From CBDANO01 sp965197665 (lineage in GTDB: Bacteria; Chloroflexota; Dehalococcoidia; Lucifugimonadales; UBA3495), in the NCBI GenBank assembly GCA_965197665.1, contig CBDANO010000005.1, positions 682,001 to 746,000 on the forward strand: a DNA stretch of 64,000 nt, in the 5' to 3' direction. A program made the translations under genes and the position numbers. This document shows positions 41,921 to 49,907 of the stretch, in pieces; the first letter of the stretch is position 1; every line of letters starts with the position of its first letter. The notes beneath the pieces are model-generated. The model searched no databases, had not been told where the DNA came from, and saw only the letters and a program-made list of their open reading frames with translations.

Positions 41921-42070
41921 ATGACCAGTACCGGTAGACTAGGAATCCCAATGCTCGACGGAGCAGAGACGGCGGTCGCAACAGCCCGTGTTGACGTGGT
42001 CTCCGCGACCCGGTCCGCCTCCCATTCGATGAAAGGTCAAGTGATGAGAGCTAAGGTTCCACTTACTTAG
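41921..42070 (+). CDS. Small protein, family of 'TGR.GIP.LDG' peptides
   Basis: A 49-residue ORF beginning MTSTGRLGIPMLDGAETAV, placed directly after a strong ribosome site at the end of the 120-nt leader. A related peptide (TGRRGIPVLDGVVTAVAAAR) is encoded without a start at about 45,862. Amino-acid conservation between the two copies suggests translation. No membrane segment; function unknown. Confidence 0.5.
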   Translation: MTSTGRLGIPMLDGAETAVATARVDVVSATRSASHSMKGQVMRAKVPLT

Positions 42071-42083
42071 GGAGGTTCAGGAC

Positions 42084-43283
42084 GTGAAAGCAATGTCGAA
42101 GTCAATCATTGGTCTGGTGCTGAGCATCGCGGGGCTCGCCCTCCTGCTAACCGGGTGTTCCGATGAGCTAGATTCCAATCCTTCGAACGGGACAGATTCT
42201 AGCACCACCACCTCATCGGAGCAGGGAGGGCCCTTCTTCGATCTGATGAAACTCATCCCGCTAACCGAGGACAGTCGGAGCATTGTGTCATTCAACGGTT
42301 ACAGGTTGGCGCGAGAGGCCAACGGCATACAGGCCCCGGCGGAGGATGCCAGCGACCAGGGCCTGGAAGAATACCTGCGCGAGCTCCAATTAACAGGAAT
42401 GGCCGAAGGGCCCTGGATAAGTGGATTCACACGTGAATCCATGACTCAACTAGAGCAGAAGTACCTGGGCTTCGGCGTTGTAGACGTCGAGCGAAGCATC
42501 CTGGCTGGAGAACCACCCTACACCCTGGAGGCGGTAAGTGGCCGCTTCGATCCCGAGGCCACCGATACATCCCTCGCCGCCTGCGCCGAGTGCGATAAGC
42601 CCGAAGTACAAGAACACTTGGGAGTGAAGTTCTACAGCTGGGGTGAGGACTACACGCCAGACCTCAAGAAGAGACTGCAACCCCCGGCATACGATGTATT
42701 AGGCAGAGGCGGCCGAATCGCCGTTCTGGACTCTGTTGTGTTCAGAACACTTGGGACTGCGGGCATGAGGTCGCTGATCCGCACCTATGGTGGAAACGGA
42801 GACTCCCTCGCAGACGACCCTGACTTGGCGTTGGCTGCTGGCGCATTACAGAATCTCGGCGTCTATTCGGCGTTACTAGCTGGGGACGTGGAGAGGTTTA
42901 CTGGCCCTCTTGATTCCCTCCTCAGCCCGGGAGAGGGGGCACAGCTACAGAAAATGCGGGACCAACTACAGATGGAAGCAGGAACTACCTCGGAAAAGTA
43001 CAGTGTCTTGGGGGCGGGCGTTGCAAAGGATTCAGACGGCTTTGTCACGATCCTGGTCTTTGTCTACGAGGACGAGGGTGCGGCAAGCCGCAAGGTGCAG
43101 GACTTTGAGGAGAGGTTGGCCAACGGGCGGAGCATGTTAACGGAGCAGCCCTGGACCGAATACTTCCCAGAGAGTGAGGTATGGAATGACGGGATGGCGC
43201 TGATCGCCAGGTTGCGCACCGAGCATCCCCGGATCTGGGAGCAAATGGTGATGGCTGTGGATTCCCTGCTGTGGCAAGAATAG
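42084..43283 (+). CDS. Lipoprotein of unknown function
   Basis: Signal peptide with lipobox LTGC (Cys25), a Ser/Thr/Asn-rich linker to about residue 47, then a 350-residue domain I do not recognise (LMKLIPLTEDSRSIVSFNGYRLAREANG and YLGFGVVDVERSILAGEPP), resembling the solute-binding-like lipoproteins found in clusters in Chloroflexota. GTG 42,084 has GGAGG nine bases upstream. Probably co-transcribed with the small ORF before it; the following lipoprotein gene has its own copy of the leader. Confidence 0.75.
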   Translation: MKAMSKSIIGLVLSIAGLALLLTGCSDELDSNPSNGTDSSTTTSSEQGGPFFDLMKLIPLTEDSRSIVSFNGYRLAREANGIQAPAEDASDQGLEEYLRELQLTGMAEGPWISGFTRESMTQLEQKYLGFGVVDVERSILAGEPPYTLEAVSGRFDPEATDTSLAACAECDKPEVQEHLGVKFYSWGEDYTPDLKKRLQPPAYDVLGRGGRIAVLDSVVFRTLGTAGMRSLIRTYGGNGDSLADDPDLALAAGALQNLGVYSALLAGDVERFTGPLDSLLSPGEGAQLQKMRDQLQMEAGTTSEKYSVLGAGVAKDSDGFVTILVFVYEDEGAASRKVQDFEERLANGRSMLTEQPWTEYFPESEVWNDGMALIARLRTEHPRIWEQMVMAVDSLLWQE

Positions 43284-43350
43284 CTGAGGTGCAAGACGTA
43301 GCTGGCAGCACCCGTTCGGGACGTCTGAACGGTAGTTGGGCGTCCGAACC

Positions 43351-43470
43351 TTACATCCGGCTTGGAGGCTCACTACGATTTGTGTTGACGAGGGCTGCTT
43401 TTCGGGCGGCAAGCCTTGTCATGGGCGCCGAAAAGTCCAGGCAATCATACGGCGTTAGGAGAGAGGAGCG
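43351..43470 (+). repeat. 120-nt leader, copy 2
   Basis: Second copy of the leader at 41,801-41,920, differing at about twelve positions, ending with a GGAGAGAGGAG ribosome site four bases before the next ATG. Confidence 0.75.
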
Positions 43471-43473
43471 AAA

Positions 43474-45774
43474 ATGTCAAAGTCCATCGCAAGTAGTGTG
43501 CTGCTCGCGGGCGCGATACTCCTCGCCATACTCCTGCCCGGATGTTCCGATGAGCCGACCCCTTCGCCGGTGGCCAAGGTTCTTCCTAGCGCCACTGCCA
43601 CAACGACATTCGTTCCTACGGCAACGGCCACCCAAACAGGCACGCCTACACCCACTCGGCTCGCCACTCCCATTGCTACACCATCACCCGTTCCCACAGC
43701 CACGCCCACTCGGACCGCGACGCCCACAGCCACGCCGACGCCCTTGCCGACTGCAACACCCACGCCCACAGCCACACGCACACCAAGGCCCGCCCTGCCC
43801 CCGCCGCAATATGACATTGAGCCTGTCGCCGCTGATGCGGACCGAAAGCGCGATGAGCAGGTTCAGAATGCTATTGGCGGACTCCGCGACACCATGCCAG
43901 AACTGGCCACAAGAATCTGGGACCTTCCTTGGGTCGAAGACGGTATTGACAGGGTCGAGTTCGATGCATTTCGGGGGCTGATTCGTCTGGCAGATGCGGG
44001 GCATCTGGAAGACTTGCTCGAGGAGCCGTGGGTCTTGGAAGGCAGGAACTACCCAGCCCTTGAGTCCCTCGGGTATCTCGGGAGGACGGGGGAACTTGAC
44101 AGGCTAATGTCCCATCCCAGCATCGCTGACGGTGTAACGGAACAAGAGGCGAAGATTATCGCCACGATCCACTCTCTTGTCGACCCTGACCTGCTGGACA
44201 AACTGCTGGACCCCGAGCAGGTCACCGTGGAGGAGCGGACTATCACCCTGCCTCTGGCGGGGGAGACGGAGTTGACGATCATCCGCATCCAGCCTGGACT
44301 TGATGACACCATGGACATCCTGGAACATGCCGTGCGGAGCATTGAGGGGTTCATGGGGCTTCCTTTCCCACGGCGACAGGTGATCTACACATTTGAGGGG
44401 GGCCGGAAAGGACCGGTTGCCGCGAACCATGGCACCCATGTATCGTTTTCGGTCGAAGAGCGAGACCGATCATATCTGCTTGAGGTCATCAGCCATGAAG
44501 CGGCCCACTACTACTGGAGAAGGGGGCCAGGCTGGATAACGGAGGGTGCAGCCACATTCTTGGAACTCGTTGTCGAGTATCCGATTGACGGTCAACCCTG
44601 CCCCCTAACCGCTAGGATGGGTTGGTCTTGTGCAGACCCGCTGGAGGGTCGTGCAGACGAAAGGCCCTGCCCCATAGCTCGAAACATCGCCGAGTTTGAA
44701 GCAGTGACTGACCCGTACCATCCCAGACTTTGCGGTGCTTACGGCCACTGCTTTTACGCATTGGGGGAGCGCGTCTTCCGGGACCTCCACCGCAACATGG
44801 ACGAAATCAATTTCCGCCAGGCTTTCCGGCGCCTGTACCTGCACACCGTGTTTGAACCCGCAAACGAGTGCGGCGATAACTACAGCAGGTGGATGTGTCA
44901 CATTAGGGAGGCCTTCATCACATACGCATCTCAGGAGACGGCCGCCGCCATCGAGAAGGTGATCGCCCGCTGGCACGACGGCACCGAACCTCATGGCCTG
45001 TCGTTCATTGACGACACCCCCGTCAATCCCGAGATCGCTGTCATCAATGGGCAAATCGAGGGCGCATATTTGAGCCTCTCCGAAGGTGGTCTTCCCGTCT
45101 CTGCCCTTACTCCTACTTTAGAACTACAAAACACGTACCGTATTTTCATGAACCTGGATTTCTCCTACGGGCACGCCGGCGGTCTCGTAGACCTGCCGAT
45201 TGAGTTCGCTCTCTATTATGAGGATGGCTTTGCATACCAAGGATATCCGACGCACGTGTCGTTGCCTGCTGGGGAAGGGCGAAAGACCGCTCACTTAGAG
45301 CTAAATTACCAACCGGCGGTGGGGCGGCACTGGGTCCAGGTATATTGGGGGGACCAGAAAATAGCCGAAGCAACCTTCGAAGTTCTCGAGGTTCTGATCC
45401 CGCCCGACGTGTACTCTATCAGGGGAGTAATCACCGACACAGAGGGGCACCCGCTTGAGACGATTTTCTTGTTCGCTAAGCGAGGGCAGAACGAACTCAG
45501 TACATTCACTGGGCCTGAGGGTGACTTTGGGTTCCAAGCGGGATCATTCGGATCATTCGTCATAGAGGTCGCAGTTCCGGGAGATCGAGATTTTGTGGGA
45601 TGGTACGACGGCAGCAGCGGCATAACCACCGACCCCAGCCGGGCCTCTGAGATTATCGTCGACGGCGGCGACGTCACCGGCATAGATATCGTCCTACCGA
45701 CGGATCTCGAGAGCCTGCTTTGTCCGGCTGGTCGTTACCGTTCGAAAGAAACTGGCCGCTGTCCAGATCAGTAG
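43474..45774 (+). CDS. Lipoprotein zinc metallopeptidase
   Basis: Exported lipoprotein of 766 residues. The lipobox is LPGC (Cys24). A Thr-Pro-Ala spacer covers about 45-108. The peptidase signature HEAAH is at 341-345 with a downstream Glu in WITEGAATFLE (about 357), the gluzincin pattern HExxH..E. The C-terminal 120 residues resemble a carboxypeptidase-regulatory-like beta domain (YSIRGVITDTEGHPLETIF..GDFGFQAG). It probably acts on proteins or peptides outside the membrane. Confidence 0.78.
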   Translation: MSKSIASSVLLAGAILLAILLPGCSDEPTPSPVAKVLPSATATTTFVPTATATQTGTPTPTRLATPIATPSPVPTATPTRTATPTATPTPLPTATPTPTATRTPRPALPPPQYDIEPVAADADRKRDEQVQNAIGGLRDTMPELATRIWDLPWVEDGIDRVEFDAFRGLIRLADAGHLEDLLEEPWVLEGRNYPALESLGYLGRTGELDRLMSHPSIADGVTEQEAKIIATIHSLVDPDLLDKLLDPEQVTVEERTITLPLAGETELTIIRIQPGLDDTMDILEHAVRSIEGFMGLPFPRRQVIYTFEGGRKGPVAANHGTHVSFSVEERDRSYLLEVISHEAAHYYWRRGPGWITEGAATFLELVVEYPIDGQPCPLTARMGWSCADPLEGRADERPCPIARNIAEFEAVTDPYHPRLCGAYGHCFYALGERVFRDLHRNMDEINFRQAFRRLYLHTVFEPANECGDNYSRWMCHIREAFITYASQETAAAIEKVIARWHDGTEPHGLSFIDDTPVNPEIAVINGQIEGAYLSLSEGGLPVSALTPTLELQNTYRIFMNLDFSYGHAGGLVDLPIEFALYYEDGFAYQGYPTHVSLPAGEGRKTAHLELNYQPAVGRHWVQVYWGDQKIAEATFEVLEVLIPPDVYSIRGVITDTEGHPLETIFLFAKRGQNELSTFTGPEGDFGFQAGSFGSFVIEVAVPGDRDFVGWYDGSSGITTDPSRASEIIVDGGDVTGIDIVLPTDLESLLCPAGRYRSKETGRCPDQ

Positions 45775-45861
45775 TGTGGTGACGCTAGTCGATGTACCTA
45801 ATAGAGCCTGCCTCCTGCCCACCTCGGCTCTGCCAACAGGTGGTGGGCTAGGGAGTCCGCA

Positions 45862-46167
45862 CCGGCAGACGAGGAATCCCAGTCCTCGACGGAGTAGTGA
45901 CAGCGGTCGCAGCGGCCCGTGTTGCCGTTACCTCTGCAGCCCGGGCTAATTCCGCCGGAACTCGGCAACCTCTCCCACTTGCTTATATTGTGGCTGTACG
46001 GAAACCAGCTTACCGGGCCGATACCGCCGGAACTCGGCAACCTCTCAGCATTGGAAGACCTGCGGCTATCTGATAACCGGCTGACCGGCTGCGTGCCGGC
46101 AACACTGAAGGCTATCGAAAACAACGACATCGAAGGCATGGGTTTGGAGGTCTGCACGGATTCCTAG
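45862..46167 (+). pseudogene. Leucine-rich-repeat fragment fused to small-peptide remnant
   Basis: The region first encodes TGRRGIPVLDGVVTAVAAAR without a start codon, homologous to the small protein at 41,921. It then enters two plant-type leucine-rich repeats (LTGPIPPELGNLSALEDLRLSDNRLTGCVPATL), ending in a stop at 46,167. Exported LRR proteins normally have many repeats and a signal sequence, both missing. An 82-residue ORF from 45,919 is open, but whether it is expressed is doubtful. Confidence 0.6.
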
Positions 46168-46190
46168 TCACCCCAGAACTTGAGATGGCC

Positions 46191-46337
46191 ATGAAAGAGA
46201 CTGTGACTCGCGGGAGGTTACCGCCTCCGACTAATGAGGAGGCAGGGCCACCACCGCGCACGGTAGATACCACCGTCTTCGAGTTGTGGCTCGGCAGCCT
46301 GTCGACGCACCGAGGTCTCTCGATTCCTGTAGTGTGA
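46191..46337 (+). CDS. Short ORF ending in a repeated C-terminal peptide
   Basis: A 48-residue ORF (MKETVTRGRLPPPTNEEAGP then TVDTTVFELWLGSLSTHRGL). The last 24 residues recur nearly unchanged on the minus strand near 60,180-60,106, and partly at 54,342-54,380. No good ribosome site is seen. It may be the tail of a once longer protein spread by a repeat. Confidence 0.35.
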   Translation: MKETVTRGRLPPPTNEEAGPPPRTVDTTVFELWLGSLSTHRGLSIPVV

Positions 46338-46524
46338 CGCGTAGGGACGGGGAAACACAAGCCGAGGAGCTAGGCCAGCCCACGCGCCAACGGGAAACCC
46401 TGACCCGAGGCCCACTCGATGTTCCTCCTGTTCGAGGCCCCGCGTGCGGGGCCTTCTTGTTGTCCTGAAATCGCCGGTTGTCGTAAAATGTTCTATGTAG
46501 AAGAACGACTTGAGAAGGACGCGA

Positions 46525-46818
46525 ATGACGAACGCAGAGACCCCGGGGCGCCAGCGCAGGCCCAAGGAAGAGACGGCCCGGCTCGGCGATGAGATGTACA
46601 GGCGGGACGTCAAGGCGCAGGTGGAAGCCGACCACGATGGGGAGTACGTTGCAATCGACGTGGACAGCGGGGACTGGGCCGTCGCCGGAAGCGAGCTTGC
46701 CGCATCGGACAGTCTGCGGGCGCAGTGCCCGGACGCCATCAACGTCTGGCTGCTGCGCGTGGGTTACAGGGCGGTGGCCAGCATCGGGGGTGGGTCTCTG
46801 CGGATGGCGGAGTGGTAG
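46525..46818 (+). CDS. Hypothetical protein paired with aspartic protease
   Basis: A 97-residue ORF, mostly charged and acidic, with DGEYVAIDVDSGDWAVAGSELAASD, a sequence type usually found directly before retropepsin-like genes. GAGAAGGA lies upstream of ATG 46,525. It ends eight bases before the protease gene, so the two form a small operon. Confidence 0.6.
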   Translation: MTNAETPGRQRRPKEETARLGDEMYRRDVKAQVEADHDGEYVAIDVDSGDWAVAGSELAASDSLRAQCPDAINVWLLRVGYRAVASIGGGSLRMAEW

Positions 46819-46826
46819 AGGGGACT

Positions 46827-47183
46827 GTGAACGCAGCGTACGAGGCGGTAGTGTCCCTTCCATTACGAGGTCCGGCAGGACAAGCCCGGGACGTGGACGC
46901 CGTGGTGGACACCGGTTTCACCCGCTTCCTCACCCTGCCGCCGGCGATGGTCGCGGAGTTGGGATTGGGCTTCAGAGGCGTCAACCGCGTGATCTTGGCC
47001 GACGGCAGCGAAACGACGCTTGAGGTCTACGGCGTAACGGTGCTGTGGGACGGCCAGCCAAGAGAGGTTGTTGCCTACGTGTCGGATACGACGCCGCTCA
47101 TCGGGATGTCGTTGCTGCACAGGCACAACCTGAACGTCGATGTCGAGGACGGCGGTCGGGTCCTCATACAGGCGAAGGCGTAG
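46827..47183 (+). CDS. Retropepsin-like (clan AA) aspartic protease
   Basis: A 118-residue domain with the catalytic motif AVVDTGFTRFLTLP, flap-like sequence VILADGSETTLEVYGVTVLWDGQ and distal LIGMSLLHRHNLNV. GTG 46,827 has GAGGGG upstream. Partner ORF of 97 residues precedes it. The two-gene layout resembles a toxin-antitoxin or processing pair, but that function is not established. Confidence 0.75.
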   Translation: MNAAYEAVVSLPLRGPAGQARDVDAVVDTGFTRFLTLPPAMVAELGLGFRGVNRVILADGSETTLEVYGVTVLWDGQPREVVAYVSDTTPLIGMSLLHRHNLNVDVEDGGRVLIQAKA

Positions 47184-47272
47184 CGAGTTCCGGGACCTTC
47201 CGGTTCTACCCCAACGCCAGGAGGCGTTCTCCCGGTCGCCGCTCATTCTCAAAGCTCAGCCCAGCCGAAGGC

Positions 47273-47579
47273 TCACTCCTCCTCCCGTCCCCGCATCTCC
47301 CCATTCTCCATCCGGTAGCCGACGCTGGGCTCGATGAAGGTGTAGGCGGGATGGTCGGCGTCATTGCCCCGCTTGCGGCGGAGCTGTTTCTCCGCAAGCC
47401 GCAGCCTCTGAAAGTTGCCGAAGCAGTCCGTTCCGCACAGCCCAGACCACCACCGCCACCGCGCCGTCCTCGGCCTGCCCTACCAGCTCAAACTCCCCGG
47501 ACTCCTCCAGCCTGAACCGCAGACTGCCCCTCATAACAGGGCAAGGCATAGACACATGCCTATAAGCGATGCGGTTCAT
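47273..47579 (-). pseudogene. Chimeric remnant of response regulators
   Basis: The minus strand first encodes a receiver-like start (SLRFRLEESGEFELVGQAED), then jumps to a LuxR-type C-terminus (VVWAVRNGLL), and in another frame ends in an OmpR-type winged helix (HPAYTFIEPSVGYRMENGE). Deletions and frameshifts join parts of at least two regulators. WAVRNGL is shared with the broken regulator at 49.0-49.7 kb, suggesting a local duplication. Confidence 0.6.
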
Positions 47580-47779
47580 ATGCCCTTGATGCCTTCCAGC
47601 ATATTGGACTAAATTCTAGGAGATGAATGAGTGCTGGACGGGTATTACCACCTAACGGGTTTTGCCTACTTAGACCCTCTCATTTCGAGGCTGAGCACAC
47701 CGCGCCGGGTAGAGGGACATATCGCATTCCAGCTGCAATCTGCCGTAGTCCAATCTGATGGAGACGAGTCCTGAATCCA

Positions 47780-48998
47780 GTGAGCACAGCGGCCAGCGCG
47801 TTCCCCGCCTTCCTGCGCAGCTTCGACCTGCCGGAGCCGGGCGAGCTGCGGCGCGTGGCCAGGGTCTATGTCTGGGGACGCTGGTTCGTCTGGTCTCTTG
47901 CCGCGTTCGCCTGGCTGTACCCGCTCAACGTCGGCGAGGTGGTGTATGGGCCGAATGTCGCCCTTGCAATGCTGCTGCTCGCCACCAACGGATACCTGCA
48001 CTACCGGCTCGCCACCGAAAGGACCGTGTCCTGGCGGTGGATGCTTGCGCTGAACGCCCTGGACCTGGCAATGCTGAGCGGCGGCGTTGCGGCGCACCAG
48101 GGGTACGAGTCCCCCTTCTTCGTGGGATACTACCCGTCCCTCGCCATGTTCGCGGTGGTCTTCGGGTCGGTCAGGCTCACCCTCGCCTGGGTGACGATGA
48201 CGACGCTCGTCTACGCGGCGCTCTGCCTCGCGGTGGAGCCCGGGCTGGACTTCTCGGCCAATGATGAGGAGATACTGCTCATAAGGGTTGCCGGGATGTA
48301 CACCGTGGTGGTCGTGGTCAACCTGATCTCCAGGGTGGAGCGGATCAGGAGGATGGAGGCCGTGGAGAGGGAGCGGGCGCTCCAGCGGGAGCGCATCGAG
48401 CTCTCCCACGCCATCCACAACACGATGGCCCAGTCCGCCTACCTGATAGGGATGGGCATCGAGAGGGCGAAGGGGCTTGCCGACCGGTCCAACGAGGACC
48501 TGATGTCCACGCTCGACGAGACCTCGGCCCTGTCGAGGTCGGCCATGTGGGAGATGCGGCACCCTATGGAGATCGGGGAGATCTTCGAGGGCATGGAGCT
48601 TGGCGGGGTGCTGGAGTCGCTGGCGGCGACCTTCTCGACCATCTCCTCCATACCCGCCGACCTGGTGCAGACGGGCGTCGAACCGCCCCTGCCCACCGCA
48701 ACGCGGGGCGCGCTGTTCTCCATCGCCTTCAACGCCCTGACCAACGCCCTCCGCCACTCCCATGCGAGTCACGTCCGCGTCGGCCTTGACTTCGAGCGGG
48801 ACGGCCTGCGAATGTCGATTGCCGACGATGGGACCGGTCTCCCTGAAAGACTACGCAACGCGCGGCCAGGGCTTCAGGAACATGAGGGAGGACGTCGAGC
48901 GCATGGGCGGCAGGCTCGTCGTTGAGACGAGCGGGTCCGAATGGACGACCACTGTGACTTGCGAGCTGCCCTATCAGCATATGAGAGGAGGGAGCTGA
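47780..48998 (+). pseudogene. Sensor histidine kinase, frameshifted
   Basis: NarL/LiaS-type kinase: five to six membrane segments in the first 190 residues (for example FVWSLAAFAWLYPLNV), a coiled region, the phosphoacceptor helix ELSHAIHNTMAQSAYLIG, and a HATPase domain (FNALTNALRHSHASHV, IADDGTGLPE). The frame breaks in an A-run at 48,846-48,848 (CCTGAAAGAC for the expected CCTGAAGAC); the tail continues in another frame as DYATRGQGFRNMREDVERMGG and stops at 48,998. It could be a true pseudogene or a sequencing error. Confidence 0.75.
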
Positions 48999-48999
48999 A

Positions 49000-49669
49000 A
49001 TGGCTTCAACTCCGGTCAGAGTATTGCTGGTGGACGACCACCCGGTCATGCGGGACGGTCTCCAGCAGCTGCTGGAGCGGACCGGCGAGTTCGAGGTGGT
49101 GGGACACGCCGGAGACGGCGAGGAAGCGGAGCGGGTGGCGAAGGAGGTGGTCCCGGGATCTGGTCATCATGGATGTGCTGATGCCGGGCAGGGACGGCAT
49201 AGATGCGTGCCGGGAGATCAATAGACGCGCTGGAGGACGTCAGGGTGCTCATGCTGACCGCTTCCACCGAGAAGGACGCAGTCATAGAGGCGGTGGCCGC
49301 CGGCGCCGACGGATACCTCCAGAAGTTCACCGGAACGGAGCAGCTGTTGGCCATGGTCAGGGATGTTGCCGGAGGCGAATACCGGATGCCGAGGGACGTG
49401 ATGAGACGGGTGTTCAGGCGGCTGCGCCACCTGCCGGAGGATATCGATTCGCCACGGCGTAAGGCGCTGACGGTGAGGGGAGAAGGAGATACTCGCGCAG
49501 TTCGCGCAGGGCATGTCGTACGCCGCCATCGCCGAGTCCAGGGGGCAACCGCTCATCGACGGTCCGCAACACCATCTACCACATACAGGACAAGCTGGGA
49601 TTCGGCAGCAAGCAGGAGATCGTCGTCTGGGCCGTGCGAAACGGACTGATGGACCGAGAGCTCGGCTGA
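49000..49669 (+). pseudogene. NarL/FixJ response regulator, multiple frameshifts
   Basis: The partner of the kinase, starting immediately after it. The receiver begins intact (VRVLLVDDHPVMRDGLQQLLERTGEFEVVG). The next parts lie in other frames: DLVIMDVLMPGRDGIDACREI, then VRVLMLTASTEKDAVIEAVAAGADGYLQKF. The LuxR-type helix-turn-helix is split again (EKEILAQFAQGMSYAAIAESRG / RSSTVRNTIYHIQDKLGFGS). At least four indels are needed to restore one frame. Confidence 0.75.
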
Positions 49670-49825
49670 GTTTCTCCCGCGCTAACTCCCCATGACTCGA
49701 TAGCGCCTCCACCGCCCGCCCAACGTCTCACGGCAAGGCAGACCTCCAACCTACGCGTGCCAACGACCCATCCGACCCGGTTAGCCGCTTAGAGGGCAGT
49801 CCCGCAGCATTCGCGCCGCGAGCCT

Positions 49826-49907
49826 CCTGCCTTGCCCCGCCGTCGGCCCGCCGGGAAACGGCAAATCAGGCCGACAGGTAACGTACCAGGCAGCGACGAG
49901 GCCCCTG
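49826..49907 (+). ncRNA. Candidate structured RNA, copy B, cut by the IS
   Basis: 81 of 82 bases match copy A at 41,475. Its 3' hairpin is missing the second half because the insertion sequence begins at 49,906, in what is the hairpin loop of copy A. The bases before the copy are unrelated to those before copy A, so the unit is about 82 bases plus the terminator. Confidence 0.45.

Noticed and set aside
43455..43817. Minus-strand Val/Gly-rich 120-residue ORF
   Set aside because: Antisense of the Thr-Pro spacer of the metallopeptidase lipoprotein; low-complexity shadow.
47666..48772. 368-residue minus-strand ORF opposite the kinase
   Set aside because: Shadow of GC-rich kinase codons; rich in Gly, Arg, His and Pro with no domain.
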